DNA of 64,000 nt from Tritonibacter multivorans (lineage in GTDB: Bacteria > Pseudomonadota > Alphaproteobacteria > Rhodobacterales > Rhodobacteraceae). This document shows, one piece after another, positions 53,682 through 62,729 of the stretch. A program made the position numbers and the translations under genes. The stretch covers positions 310,001 to 374,000 of the forward strand of contig NZ_CYSD01000012.1 in the NCBI RefSeq assembly GCF_001458415.1. The letters run 5' to 3'. How positions within the stretch are numbered: the stretch's first letter is position 1; each line of letters begins with the position of its first letter. Below the pieces are notes generated by a model. That model had not been told where the DNA came from and made no database searches. It saw only the letters and a list, made by a program, of their open reading frames with translations.

Positions 53682-53715
53682 AAAAGAAAAAGCCCCCGCG
53701 CGGATGCCGGGGGCC
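53682..53715 (-). terminator. Terminator after phnE2
   Basis: On the minus strand GCCCCCG/CGGGGGC forms a seven-pair stem followed by CTTTTTCTTTTT. It ends the phnCDEE transcript before the hexapeptide gene. Confidence 0.88.
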
Positions 53716-53736
53716 TTTGTGTCCTGTGACCCGGTC

Positions 53737-55068
53737 TTAGTGACCGTCGCCGTCGCCCTGAATCAGACGCTTGCGCAGCCAGCCCGAGAACCAATCCATG
53801 AACATCACCATGAGGATGATCAGAACGATATAGTAAGACACCTCTTCCCAGTCCTTCTGGGTGATGATCGCCTGCGTCAGCAACAGGCCAATACCGCCCC
53901 CGGTGATCGCACCGATAATCGTCGCCGAACGGGTGTTGGATTCGAGGAAATACAGCACCTGCGACAACAGCACCGGCGTGATCTGCGGGATCACCCCAAA
54001 GCGGTAGCGCTGGATCGGTTTTGCCCCCGTGGAGGCCACGCCTTCGATCTGCTTGCCATCGACGTTTTCCAAAGCTTCCGAGAAGATCTTGCCGAAGGTA
54101 CCGGTGTCGGTGATCAGGATCGCCAGCGCGCCGGTCAGGGGTCCGGGGCCAAAGGCACGGGCCAGAACCACGGTCCAGATAAGGCTGTCCACGCCGCGCA
54201 CAAAGTCAAAGAAACGGCGCGTCACCATGCGGATCAGCCGAATGGGCATAAAGTTCCGGGTGCCAAGGAAGGCCAGCGGCAGGGCAATCATCGCAGCGCC
54301 AAAGGTGCCAAGGAACGCCATAAGCAGTGTTTCCCCAATCGCCCAGGCCACATCCTGATGACGCCACATCTTGTTGGTCCAGAAGTCCTGCCAGATCGCA
54401 CCGCTTTCCCCCGCAATCGCGCGGCTCAGCAGCTCTGCAGGGCCCTGCCCGTAATAGGGGCTGTCGAGCGTGAAAAAGAACAGCTCCCAGCCGGTGAAAT
54501 ACCGGAACACCTCGGCCCGGTTGCGGGTGACGGTCAGACGGCCGTTTGGCGTTTTCACCGCCATGCGGTTCTTGGACACATTGATCCAATCCGGCACCAC
54601 CTCGGACGGCAGCTCGGCCTGAATGCCCTTGCGACGGTCCGGGGTGGCGCGGATCAGACCATAGCCGGGGATGTCAAACTCCACGGTTTCCGGGCCAAAG
54701 CGCACCTCGTAGCCATCTTCCAGATCCACCACGGTGGTTTCGCCAAATTCCACCCAGGCAGGGCCTTCGCCCGCGGGGTATTCGCCCTTGCGTTCGCCTT
54801 CGATCGCGACAGACACATCGCCCGACCGATTGTCGCGCGTCACATGGGTCTTGTAGCTGTAGATATCCGACACCAGCGTGCGCGCATTGTCCATCGACGC
54901 CTTGGCCCACAGGCCGGGCACATCAAAGGCAAAGAACACATAGGTCAGATACAGCAGCACCAGCGCAGGCAGGCCAAAGTTGAACAGGCGCTTCTTCAGG
55001 AACAGCCCGTCCATCTGCCCTTTCAGGGCCATGTTCGTGTCCCCAATCGTCATTTCAGGAGTTGTCAT
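53737..55068 (-). CDS. phnE: Phosphonate ABC transporter permease, long form (PhnE2)
   Basis: A 443-residue permease with an N-terminal helix and a periplasmic segment of about 180 residues before the core helices. The coupling helix region is NVDGKQIEGVASTGAKPIQRYRFGVIPQ. It overlaps phnE1 (ATGA, 55065-55068). The long N-terminal extension is unlike E. coli PhnE but usual for the second PhnE in this group. Confidence 0.93.
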   Translation of the reverse strand: MTTPEMTIGDTNMALKGQMDGLFLKKRLFNFGLPALVLLYLTYVFFAFDVPGLWAKASMDNARTLVSDIYSYKTHVTRDNRSGDVSVAIEGERKGEYPAGEGPAWVEFGETTVVDLEDGYEVRFGPETVEFDIPGYGLIRATPDRRKGIQAELPSEVVPDWINVSKNRMAVKTPNGRLTVTRNRAEVFRYFTGWELFFFTLDSPYYGQGPAELLSRAIAGESGAIWQDFWTNKMWRHQDVAWAIGETLLMAFLGTFGAAMIALPLAFLGTRNFMPIRLIRMVTRRFFDFVRGVDSLIWTVVLARAFGPGPLTGALAILITDTGTFGKIFSEALENVDGKQIEGVASTGAKPIQRYRFGVIPQITPVLLSQVLYFLESNTRSATIIGAITGGGIGLLLTQAIITQKDWEEVSYYIVLIILMVMFMDWFSGWLRKRLIQGDGDGH

Positions 55069-55934
55069 AGCTTCGCTCCGTGGGTCAGCCGGTCACGCAA
55101 CAGGCCGGAAATCTGGTCAACAACAACAATGGTGCCAAACAGCAGAATAAAGATCGCGGCCGCTTCGTCGTAACGCCCCTGCCCCCAGGACATGGAGTTC
55201 TTCAGCTCGTAGCCAATGCCGCCCGCACCCACAAAGCCAAGGATCGCAGAGGCGCGGATGTTGATCTCAAAGCGCAGCAGCGCATAGGACACATAGTTCG
55301 GCCCCACCTGCGGGATCACGCCCAGCCACATGCGCTGCGCCCAAGCCGCGCCGGTCGAATTCAGCCCTTCGACAGGCTTCAGCGAGGCGTTCTCGTTCAC
55401 CTCGGAAAACAGCTTGCCCAGCGCGCCCGCCGTGTGGATCGCAATCGCGATCATCGCAGGCACCGGACCGCCGCCCAGAAGGAAGATCAGCACCAGCGCA
55501 ATCACAATCTCCGGGATCGCGCGGAACAGGTCCTGAATGCGGCGAAACACCGGGATCAGCGCGGGCCAGGGCGCCATGCCGCGCGTCGCCAACAGCGACA
55601 GCAGCGTGCCAAAGATCGCGCCGATCAGGGTTGCGGCACCGGCAATATTGATCGTCTCGATCAGCGCCGGGTAGAAATGCACCAGATGGCCGGGCAGCTG
55701 CACGGCTTTCTCTGCCGCCTCCGACAGCACCTCGCCCGGATAGTCAAAAATCCGGTGGACCCCATCCGCAAAAGACCCCGCATTGCGGTCGTCAGCGGTG
55801 CGGAACCCCGCCACCATAAGGGCAACAAACAAGACCAGCATGATCCCGCCATACAGGCGTTTGCGCTGGGTGTGCTCGGTGTAAGCCGTGCGAATGTCCT
55901 CAACCGAGGACGGCGCGGCGCTCAGATCTGCCAT
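55065..55934 (-). CDS. phnE: Phosphonate ABC transporter permease (PhnE1)
   Basis: A 289-residue permease with about six helices; coupling segment NENASLKPVEGLNSTGAAWAQRMWLGVIPQ. Pairs with PhnE2 as a heterodimer. It follows phnD after a strong hairpin, consistent with less message for the permeases than for the binding protein. Confidence 0.94.
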   Translation of the reverse strand: MADLSAAPSSVEDIRTAYTEHTQRKRLYGGIMLVLFVALMVAGFRTADDRNAGSFADGVHRIFDYPGEVLSEAAEKAVQLPGHLVHFYPALIETINIAGAATLIGAIFGTLLSLLATRGMAPWPALIPVFRRIQDLFRAIPEIVIALVLIFLLGGGPVPAMIAIAIHTAGALGKLFSEVNENASLKPVEGLNSTGAAWAQRMWLGVIPQVGPNYVSYALLRFEINIRASAILGFVGAGGIGYELKNSMSWGQGRYDEAAAIFILLFGTIVVVDQISGLLRDRLTHGAKL

Positions 55935-55984
55935 GTTCGTTGTCCTGAGAAAATCTTGTGAAATCGTCAGCCCACATCGGGGCC

Positions 55985-56019
55985 AAAAATGCGGGGTCCG
56001 GGACGAACCCGAACCCCGC
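55985..56019 (-). terminator. Intercistronic hairpin between phnD and phnE1
   Basis: On the minus strand GCGGGGTTCGGG and CCCGGACCCCGC form a 12-pair stem (one G-T pair) around TTCGT, followed by ATTTTTGG. Partial termination or 3' protection of the phnD message is likely. Confidence 0.7.
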
Positions 56020-56041
56020 GATCATGAGGCGTCCAGTTGGA

Positions 56042-56944
56042 TTACTTGGACTTCAGCTTGCGGGCTTCGATGATCACCTCATAAGCTTCGTGAGTGATCG
56101 GCTGGAAGCCTTTGGAGTCGCCAGCTGCAACACCGTAGTAGCAGTCGTAGTCCATCGCCGGCAGCGAAGCCATCAGACCGGTCATTTTGATTTTTACGTC
56201 TTCCGGCAGGGCTTTGCGCAGAACAACGGGGCCTTCCGGGATCGGCGCGGACTGCCAGATTTTGACCATGTCGTTCATGTCGATCAGACCTGCGTCAACC
56301 GCACGACGCAGCGCGCCAGAGTTGAAGCCGTCTTCCCATTCGCCCAGACCGTCGGCCCAGGTGACGCCACCGTCAACGTCGCCGTTGTTCACTGCAACGA
56401 TGGTCTGCTCGTGACCGCCGGTGAACTTCACTTCACCAAAGTAGTCGCCGGATTCCATGGAGGCACCGGTTGCAGTCGGGATCTCGATCGACGGGATCAG
56501 GTAGCCAGAGGTGGAGTTCGGGTCACCGAAGCCGAAGGTCTTGCCCTTCATGTCTTCCAGGGATGCGATGCCGCTGTCTTTGCGGGCAAAACCAACAGAG
56601 TAGTAGCCGTAGCCGCCGTCAACGTTGACCTTAACCAGAACCGGCTCAACCGCTTCCGGGTCGGACAGGTAGGTTTTTGCGTAACCGGACGCGCCCAGCC
56701 ATGCCATGTCGATGGTGCCGCCCAGCAGACCCTGGATCACGCCGTTGTAGTCAGCCGGTGCGAACAGCTTGGTTTCAACGCCCAGCAGCTCTTCGGTTTT
56801 GGCGCGCAGGCACTCGTTGTTGTTCAGACGGTCTTGGGCGTTTTCACCGCCCAGGATGCCGATGCGAAACTCAGAAATGCCTTCCGCCATAACGGGGGTG
56901 GTCAGCGCGGTGGTTGCCAGAACGGCAGCGATCAGTTTTTTCAT
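56042..56944 (-). CDS. phnD: Phosphonate-binding periplasmic protein
   Basis: A 300-residue binding protein with signal peptide (MKKLIAAVLATTALTTPVMA). Seen are FRIGILGGENAQDRL, the ligand-site stretch MAWLGASGYAKTY, and FGFGDPNSTSGYLIPS, the typical PhnD anion-binding Ser/Thr loop. Located between phnC and phnE1. Binds phosphonates such as 2-aminoethylphosphonate; specificity is not readable here. Confidence 0.95.
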   Translation of the reverse strand: MKKLIAAVLATTALTTPVMAEGISEFRIGILGGENAQDRLNNNECLRAKTEELLGVETKLFAPADYNGVIQGLLGGTIDMAWLGASGYAKTYLSDPEAVEPVLVKVNVDGGYGYYSVGFARKDSGIASLEDMKGKTFGFGDPNSTSGYLIPSIEIPTATGASMESGDYFGEVKFTGGHEQTIVAVNNGDVDGGVTWADGLGEWEDGFNSGALRRAVDAGLIDMNDMVKIWQSAPIPEGPVVLRKALPEDVKIKMTGLMASLPAMDYDCYYGVAAGDSKGFQPITHEAYEVIIEARKLKSK

Positions 56945-57014
56945 CTTAGGTCACTCCGGTTGTTGGTATCCCCGGAGCGTTTCTGCGGCCCCGAGGTTGA
57001 TGAAATCGGGGGTC

Positions 57015-57836
57015 TTAATGGGCCAGCGCGGCGGTGTAGCCATGCGCGTCGGTTTTCTCCAGCGTCTCGATCTCGGTCGAGGTCGCCGCCTCAGAGAAGT
57101 CAGCACCTGCGCCGTAAATCTCGCGGGCCACACCGGTGGTCAGCTGCTCGGGCAGGCCGTCAAAGACGATGCGACCATCGCGCATGCCAATGACGCGGTC
57201 GCAGTAGCGACGTGCGGTGTCCAGCGTGTGCAGGTTCGCGATCACGGTGCGCCCGTCTTCTTCGTGGATGCGGCGCAGGGCCTCCATCACGGTCTGGGCG
57301 TTCATCGGATCCAGCGAGGCAATCGGTTCATCGGCGAGGATGATTTTGGGGTCCTGCATCAGGGCGCGGGCAATGGCCACACGCTGCTGCTGACCACCCG
57401 ACAGGGCCTCGGCGCGTTTGGCGGCATGTTCGGCAATGCCCAGACGATCCAGAATATCGATCGCCTTGTGAATGTCCGCCATCGGATAAAGATTAAACAG
57501 CGTCGCCAGCGTGGAGCGGCGGTTGAGCGTGCCGTGCAGAACGTTTGACACAACATCCATACGCGGCACCAGGTTGAACTGCTGGAAGATCATCGCGCAG
57601 TCAGACTGCCAGGCGCGTTTTTCGCGGCCCTTCAGGGTGGTGATTTCACGGCCCTCAAAGGTGACAGAGCCCGAGGACGCATCGCCAAGGCGGTTTAGCA
57701 TGCGCAAGAGGGTCGATTTGCCGGCACCGGATCGGCCGATAATGCCCAGCATACAGGGCTTGTCGATCTCCAGCGAGGCAGCATCAACTGCAGTTTTATC
57801 GCCGAAAGTCTTGGTCAGTTTGTCAATGCGCAGCAC
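57015..57836 (-). CDS. phnC: Phosphonate ABC transporter ATPase
   Basis: A 273-residue ABC ATPase. Walker [13 protein letters not shown], signature [15 protein letters not shown], Walker [13 protein letters not shown]. The start is GTG at 57834-57836 with GGGGGCC a few bases before it; there is no in-frame ATG near the conserved N-terminus. First gene of the phnCDEE transcript, 55 bases after a candidate Pho box. Confidence 0.94.
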   Translation of the reverse strand: MLRIDKLTKTFGDKTAVDAASLEIDKPCMLGIIGRSGAGKSTLLRMLNRLGDASSGSVTFEGREITTLKGREKRAWQSDCAMIFQQFNLVPRMDVVSNVLHGTLNRRSTLATLFNLYPMADIHKAIDILDRLGIAEHAAKRAEALSGGQQQRVAIARALMQDPKIILADEPIASLDPMNAQTVMEALRRIHEEDGRTVIANLHTLDTARRYCDRVIGMRDGRIVFDGLPEQLTTGVAREIYGAGADFSEAATSTEIETLEKTDAHGYTAALAH

Positions 57837-57891
57837 GAGCGGCCCCCGAATAAGTACCGCGCCTACCTACGGATGCTCAGTGATCGCTGTG

Positions 57892-57920
57892 TGTCGAAAT
57901 GGTAAAACTTTTGTAAACAG
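57892..57920 (-). promoter_or_regulatory. Candidate Pho box upstream of phnC
   Basis: On the minus strand three seven-base elements, CTGTTTA, AGTTTTA and TTCGACA, are spaced exactly 11 bases apart, the PhoB direct-repeat period. The similarity to CTGTCAT is only partial, so this is a candidate. Confidence 0.35.
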
Positions 57921-58006
57921 CCCTTGCGGAAAGCTCTATGCGCAAGGGGATAGAGCCGCTATAGGGGCGGCGAGACTTGATCCCTTCCCCTCAGGAGACT
58001 GCCGCA

Positions 58007-58696
58007 ATGGGTTTTGACCGTTCCATCAAGATCGCCCCCTCCATCCTCTCTGCTGATTTCGCCAACTTTGGTCAGGAAATCCAGGCCATCGAATCGCAGG
58101 GCGCCGATTGGGTGCATGTGGATGTGATGGATGGCCACTTTGTGCCGAACCTCACCTTTGGCCCGCAGGCCGTCAAAGCCTTCCGCCCGCATGTGAAGAC
58201 GGTGATGGATGTGCACCTGATGATTGCGCCGGTGGATCCTTATATTGATGCCTATGCCGATGCAGGGGCTGATGTGCTGACCGCTCATGTGGAAGCAGGC
58301 CCGCATATTCACCGCACCCTGCAGGCCATTCGCGGCGCAGGCATGATGTCCGGCGTGGCCCTGAACCCCGGCACCCCGGCCGAAGCCGTCGCGCATCTGC
58401 TGGACCTGACCGATGTGGTCTGCGTCATGACCGTGAACCCCGGCTTTGGCGGGCAGAAGTTCATCGACATGACCGGGAAGATTCGCGCCCTGCGCGAGAT
58501 GATCGGCGACCGTCCGATCCATATTGAGATCGACGGCGGTGTGGACCCGAAAACCGCGCCTCTGGTGGCCGAAGCCGGTGCGGATGTGCTGGTTGCAGGC
58601 TCAGCTGTCTTCCGTGGTGGCTCGGTAGAACACCCGGAGGTCTACGGTGAAAACATCCGCAATATACGCGCAGCGGCGGAAGGCACCTGGACCTAA
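58007..58696 (+). CDS. rpe: Ribulose-phosphate 3-epimerase
   Basis: A 229-residue TIM barrel of the pentose phosphate and Calvin pathways. Seen are IAPSILSADFANFGQE, VHVDVMDGHFVPNLTFGP, TVNPGFGGQKFI and the final phosphate-binding IEIDGGVDPKTAPLV. The ATG at 58007 has TCAGGAGA upstream. Divergent from phnC. Confidence 0.97.
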   Translation: MGFDRSIKIAPSILSADFANFGQEIQAIESQGADWVHVDVMDGHFVPNLTFGPQAVKAFRPHVKTVMDVHLMIAPVDPYIDAYADAGADVLTAHVEAGPHIHRTLQAIRGAGMMSGVALNPGTPAEAVAHLLDLTDVVCVMTVNPGFGGQKFIDMTGKIRALREMIGDRPIHIEIDGGVDPKTAPLVAEAGADVLVAGSAVFRGGSVEHPEVYGENIRNIRAAAEGTWT

Positions 58697-58785
58697 AGCA
58701 CAGACCCTGACGCGGGCCGGACCGCAGCGGGGGCACTCCCGCCCGGCCTGCGATCATCTCAGATGATCTTGTCCCGTTGGGCCGG

Positions 58786-58806
58786 GCGCCGGGCTTCGCC
58801 CGGCGC
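58786..58806. terminator. Hairpin between rpe and the carboxyltransferase
   Basis: GCGCCGGGC-TTC-GCCCGGCGC is a perfect nine-pair stem between convergent genes. Nearby GATCATCT-C-AGATGATC (58752-58768) is a second palindrome. No T tract. No ORF in 58697-58890. Confidence 0.5.
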
Positions 58807-58890
58807 GGTTGCGTGTGGGGCACGCCAATCGATCCTATGATCTGGGCGCGCGCCTGCATCGGCGGCGCGGACGCAAGGGTCGCACCGACC

Positions 58891-60522
58891 TCAAACGTTG
58901 ACGCGCCGCTTCCCGGCCGCGGCGCAGGTGTCGAGGCAGATCCGAAGCACGTTTCGACTGTCGCGCGGATCAATCACCCCCATGTCACCGCCCTGCCCCG
59001 AGCGCACGAGGGCTGCTGCCTGATGGGTCAGATGCGCCTCCAGATCAGCCCGCTGCGCGCCAAGGCGCTTTTCATCCAGCGCAAGATTGCGCCGTTGGGC
59101 GCTGCGCAGCGCCACCTGCTCCAGCGTCCGCCCTGCCTCCTGTGGGGGCAGAACCGCAGCCTCGGATCCGGGCCAGGAAAACATGAAATCCATGCCCCCC
59201 ACCCCTCCGGCCAATGCGCCGGACAAACCGCCCAGCACAAAGCCCGCCGCCCCATGCGCCGCCCCCAGCCGCAGCGCAATGCGCGGGGTGCGCAGCGCCA
59301 CAACACGGGCCATCAGCTGGGCCGCCAGTCGTACAATCCCACCGCGTTCCGCCTGCCGTCCCAACGCAAACCCATTGCTGTTGAGCAGGAACAGAACCGG
59401 CAACCCGGCCTGTTCCGCATGGTCCAGAAAGGCGCAGCATTTGCGCAGCGCATCGGGATCCATCGCATCGCCTGCGGCCAGAATGGCCACCGCATGGCCG
59501 CCAATGCGCGCCAGCATACACTGACAGCCCACACCATAGCCCGGCTTGTACGGATCCACCGCGCCTGCGTCCGCGATCTGCACGGCCAGTTCTTCGGGCG
59601 CGACGCTGGCCACTGCCAAGGGCGGCTCGGCTGTGGTGGGGGCGCTTTCCTGTGACCAGCGGGACGCCAGATAGGCCCGCGCCTGCTGGATGGCCTCGCC
59701 ATCATCATCGGCCAGCTGATCGACCAGACCGGTCACCTCCGAATGCAGTTCCGCTCCGCCCAGCGCCGCATCGCGGGCGACCTCACCGGTCACCGCCCGC
59801 ACCTGAGCCGCACCCGCCAGCATCACCAGCGCCTCTTTGCGCACTGCAATCACATGATCGGACAGCCCCGCAAACAGCGACACCGCCCCAATGGCAGACC
59901 CATGCAGGACCGACACCACCGGCGGGCCTTTGCGGGCCAGTTCGGCCAGCGCCGTGCCCAAAGCATCCCATTGGGTGCCATCGACCTTGTGCAAATCCGG
60001 GCCGACGCTGTCCATCAGATGCACAAAAGGCAAGCCCTGCCGATGGGCCACCCGGATCAGCCCGGCCAGCTTTTCGGCGGTCTTCGCGGTCATGACACCT
60101 GCGTTGATCCCCGCATCATCCACCGCCACCACACAGCGCACCCCGGCCACAAAACCGATCCCGCCCAACAGGGACGCCCCCGGCAGCGCCCGCAGCGGGT
60201 CCGGCCCGTCCACCAGATAAGACGCCATATTGTAGAGAGGCAGATAGGGATGCTCTGCATCCAGCAGCGCCGACAGCCGGGCCCGCGCCGTCAGTCGGCC
60301 ACAGCGGTCAATCAGCGCGCGACGGGCTTCGGACCGCGTGGCCGCGCGCGCTTCGAGTTGTTTCATAAGTTCCAGTGCCGCCGCCCGCTTCTGGGCTGGC
60401 TCGGCAAGGGGCGCGTCCTGGGATCGCTGTGAAGGAAGCGCGGTTGCCTGATCAGGCGACGCGACCTGAGGCGCGTCTTGAGGCGCGACCTGGGGGCGGA
60501 TCTCTTTGTGCACGGCATACAT
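58891..60522 (-). CDS. Acyl-CoA carboxyltransferase (propionyl/methylcrotonyl-CoA carboxylase beta-like)
   Basis: A 543-residue carboxyltransferase with the two crotonase-like halves: residues about 60-280 (GGIGFVAGVRCVVAVDDAGINAG, VSVLHGSAIGAVSLFAG) and 320-500 (AILAAGDAMDPDALRKCCAFLDHAEQ, AAHGAAGFVLGG). The N-terminus (about residues 7-40) is Pro/Gln/Ala-rich and encoded by 12-bp repeats (60457-60500). No biotin carboxylase is nearby, so the substrate is unknown. The ATG at 60520-60522 has GAAGGAGA upstream. Confidence 0.8.
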   Translation of the reverse strand: MYAVHKEIRPQVAPQDAPQVASPDQATALPSQRSQDAPLAEPAQKRAAALELMKQLEARAATRSEARRALIDRCGRLTARARLSALLDAEHPYLPLYNMASYLVDGPDPLRALPGASLLGGIGFVAGVRCVVAVDDAGINAGVMTAKTAEKLAGLIRVAHRQGLPFVHLMDSVGPDLHKVDGTQWDALGTALAELARKGPPVVSVLHGSAIGAVSLFAGLSDHVIAVRKEALVMLAGAAQVRAVTGEVARDAALGGAELHSEVTGLVDQLADDDGEAIQQARAYLASRWSQESAPTTAEPPLAVASVAPEELAVQIADAGAVDPYKPGYGVGCQCMLARIGGHAVAILAAGDAMDPDALRKCCAFLDHAEQAGLPVLFLLNSNGFALGRQAERGGIVRLAAQLMARVVALRTPRIALRLGAAHGAAGFVLGGLSGALAGGVGGMDFMFSWPGSEAAVLPPQEAGRTLEQVALRSAQRRNLALDEKRLGAQRADLEAHLTHQAAALVRSGQGGDMGVIDPRDSRNVLRICLDTCAAAGKRRVNV

Positions 60523-60604
60523 GCCTGTCTCCTTCCTCGGAAAAACATTCTCGGCCCCCACCGAGCTGTGCACAGCTGCTTATCCCTGGCCGTTCCGCAG
60601 CAGC

Positions 60605-60652
60605 AAATTCGGCACCAGGTTCGGTCCCAAATTCAGCGCCAAATGCGGTTCG
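60605..60652 (+). repeat. Array of four 12-bp degenerate repeats (plus orientation)
   Basis: Units AAATTCGGCACC, AGGTTCGGTCCC, AAATTCAGCGCC and AAATGCGGTTCG. They share AAAT(T/G)CGG. The mirror array lies at 60839-60898. Confidence 0.75.
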
Positions 60653-60838
60653 GCCCACCGACCCATGTGCAAAAACAGGCTGTTTGACCTGATGTGCATG
60701 GGCCTGTCCTGATCGTCGCAATGGCGCCGCGTCCCCCGGGGATTGCCCCATGAACGCAGCACTGTTTGAAATCAGGACGGTTTGTTGTGAAAGAAAGCCC
60801 CCTTTGCACCGGCCAGCAGAGGGCCAAGGGGCTGTGTT

Positions 60839-60898
60839 TTGCGCAGATTTCGGCCCGAATTTCTGGCCGCATTTATGACCGGATTTCAGCCCAGCGTT
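60839..60898 (-). repeat. Array of 12-bp degenerate repeats (minus orientation)
   Basis: On the minus strand the units are AAATCCGGTCAT, AAATGCGGCCAG, AAATTCGGGCCG and AAATCTGCGCAA, with a worn unit before them. The consensus matches the plus-strand array 190 bases away, forming an inverted pair. Confidence 0.75.
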
Positions 60899-61553
60899 CT
60901 GTCCCAGCTTGTGCAAAAGGATGCTCCCTTGTGCCACAAACAGATCAGCCGCACCGGATCTGGCAACAGGCAAAGGACATTTGGCAGAGCTTCTCCACCC
61001 TATCCCGGCAGCACCTGTGACCCGATGTTGCTGCATCTCCGCAATCCACCTCTTTCACGTTTCGAAAACAATCCCCACCTTCGGGTAAAGGACTGCCTCT
61101 GTCGCGCGCGCCTATGGACACAAGACTTAGGTCACAATGCGAGCGCACACACCTTATCTATGCATATCACACAAGTCCTGTCTCGCAATTTCGTGCAAAG
61201 GTAATGTTTATTTTCTGAATTTTTATCGAAGTTTTTGCGACAGCCTGCCCATTTGGCACCTCGCTCGACCCGCCCGGGCGGCGCAGAAAGCCGATTTCAA
61301 AACCAAATGCGCGGCTGAAAGCGGGGCTTTGACCCGCCCGGTGGCCTTCCCGTTATTTCACGTGAATCGCATCTGCGGCCGGGGCCCGCTGCGGCACACC
61401 GATTGGCCTTCCCGAATCTGCCCCTTTGGTCGCCCCCGCTGATCTGCCGCACTAATCTGCCGCACTGACCGGCCGCGTTGATCTATTGCCAGCACCCGGC
61501 CCTTACGCCACACTAAGCGCTACAGAAGACGTCTGAACAAAACCGAGGCCTTA

Positions 61554-62009
61554 ATGCGCAAATTCCTAGTAGTCCTTGATGACAGCCGCGAATGTTTGAA
61601 CGCCATGCGTTTTGCTGCCATGCGCGCGGCCAAGACCGGCGGCGGCGTTGAAATCCTGTCGATCATCCCCCCGGAAGAGTTCAATCACTGGATTGGCGTC
61701 GGCGAGGTGATGCGCGAAGAGGCCCGCGAACGCATTCACGCCCATTTCGAGGTCTTTGCCAAATGGATGCGCGACCGTCAGGGCGTGGACCCTGAGCTGG
61801 TCATCCGCGAAGGCGAAGCAGTGCCGCAGATCCTCGCGCAGATCGAAGCCGACACCGAAGTGGGTGTTCTGGTTCTGGGCGCGGCGGCGGATCGCAAGGG
61901 ACCGGGGCCGATTGTCACCCAGCTGACCCGTTCGGCCGGCACCCTGCCCATTCCGATCACCGTTGTTCCGGGGGATATGAGCAAAGAAAAGCTCGAAGCG
62001 ATCACCTAA
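61554..62009 (+). CDS. Universal stress protein family
   Basis: A 151-residue UspA-fold protein. Seen are KFLVVLDDSRECLNAMRFAA, a variable middle, and the C-terminal nucleotide-binding-like VLVLGAAADRKGPGPIVTQL with GTLPIPITVVPG. The usual G-2x-G-9x-G(S/T) ATP motif is only partly matched. ATG at 61554. Its stop overlaps the converging CGNR gene by four bases. Role in stress response inferred from family. Confidence 0.85.
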   Translation: MRKFLVVLDDSRECLNAMRFAAMRAAKTGGGVEILSIIPPEEFNHWIGVGEVMREEARERIHAHFEVFAKWMRDRQGVDPELVIREGEAVPQILAQIEADTEVGVLVLGAAADRKGPGPIVTQLTRSAGTLPIPITVVPGDMSKEKLEAIT

Positions 62010-62614
62010 GGCGCGGGATCGTCGCTGCCGTCTTTCTGCCGTGCCCGATGCGCGGCCGCTTTGGCGCGATTGCCGCAGATCGCCATGGAACACCAGCGCC
62101 GACGATTGTTGCGGCTGGTGTCCAGAAACCGGAAATCACACCCCGGCCCATCGCAGGTCTTCAGGCGGTCGGCGTCCGCTTCGCTGATCAGGCGTGCCAT
62201 GTGATAGGACAGGATCGCCAAAAGATCCTCGGCGGTTTCAGTGCGCAGGTCTTCTTTCAGAACCGGCACGCCCTCTTCCATCTCCAATCGACAGCGCAGC
62301 TCTCCGGCGGCGATGTTCTGATTCAATAGCAGCACCAGATCGTCCCCCACCCCTTTGCTGCGGTAGGTTTCGCGGATGGTGCGGGCGAGCGCCGCAGCGA
62401 TTTTCAGATCCACCGCAGGCAGGCCGGACAGCTGGGCTGTCTGCTCTTCGGTCAAAAACCCCGCCGCGCGCATCCAGCACAGCAGTTCTTCGCCGGTCTC
62501 CAACCAGTCCATATGCGTCCCGTAAGGCGCGCCGCAGGAGTTCAGAATCTCCAGACCCGGATGATCGGCAATCAGCTGCGGCGGCGGCAGGGTGCTTTGG
62601 GGGGCTTTGGTCAC
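62006..62614 (-). CDS. CGNR zinc-finger (ABATE-domain) transcriptional regulator
   Basis: A 202-residue protein. An N-terminal ABATE/DUF1470 domain (ADHPGLEILNSCGAP, DWLETGEELLCWMRAAGF) is followed by a C-terminal CGNR finger: CDGPGCDFRFLDTSRNNRRRWCSMAICGNRAKAAAHRAR with four Cys for zinc. A GTG at 62612-62614 with AAGGAG eight bases upstream is preferred over a TTG at 62633-62635. Divergent from the azoreductase gene; the two 31-bp palindromes between them are likely its operators. Confidence 0.87.
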   Translation of the reverse strand: MTKAPQSTLPPPQLIADHPGLEILNSCGAPYGTHMDWLETGEELLCWMRAAGFLTEEQTAQLSGLPAVDLKIAAALARTIRETYRSKGVGDDLVLLLNQNIAAGELRCRLEMEEGVPVLKEDLRTETAEDLLAILSYHMARLISEADADRLKTCDGPGCDFRFLDTSRNNRRRWCSMAICGNRAKAAAHRARQKDGSDDPAP

Positions 62615-62681
62615 TTGCGCTCTCCTTACGGTCAACCGTCCCGCGCGATCACAGCGGTTTCACATTCGCGTTGGATCAGGC

Positions 62682-62712
62682 GTAACCGTCTAAATCTGTT
62701 TTGACAAGTTAC
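62682..62712. promoter_or_regulatory. Operator site 1 in the CGNR-azoreductase gap
   Basis: A 31-bp element begins GTAACCGTCTAA and ends TTGACAAGTTAC, whose reverse complement is GTAACTTGTCAA. It covers the -35 box TTGACA (62701-62706). Site 2 is the same length, 41 bases downstream. Confidence 0.6.
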
Positions 62713-62729
62713 TCGGGCCTACGTAACCG
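62701..62729 (+). promoter_or_regulatory. Probable promoter of the azoreductase gene
   Basis: A perfect TTGACA is followed after 17 bases by TAACCG, a weak -10. Both elements lie within the two palindromes, so a bound repressor would block polymerase. Confidence 0.45.

Larger units (their letters stand above)
60523..61553. other. 1 kb gene-free region with repeats and an AT-rich patch
   Basis: No ORF here has convincing coding features. It holds two 12-bp repeat arrays in opposite orientation (60605-60652 and 60839-60898), a clear AT-rich patch at about 61180-61240, and a 13-bp tandem ATCTGCCGCACT(A/G) at 61442-61467. The last part should contain the promoter of the universal stress protein gene. 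Confidence 0.6.

Noticed and set aside
60452-61036. 194-codon minus-strand frame in the gene-free region
   Set aside because: It overlaps the carboxyltransferase start and consists largely of the 12-bp repeat arrays; no domain or ribosome site.
61137-61442. 101-codon plus-strand frame
   Set aside because: It spans the AT-rich patch and lacks a ribosome site and any coding pattern.
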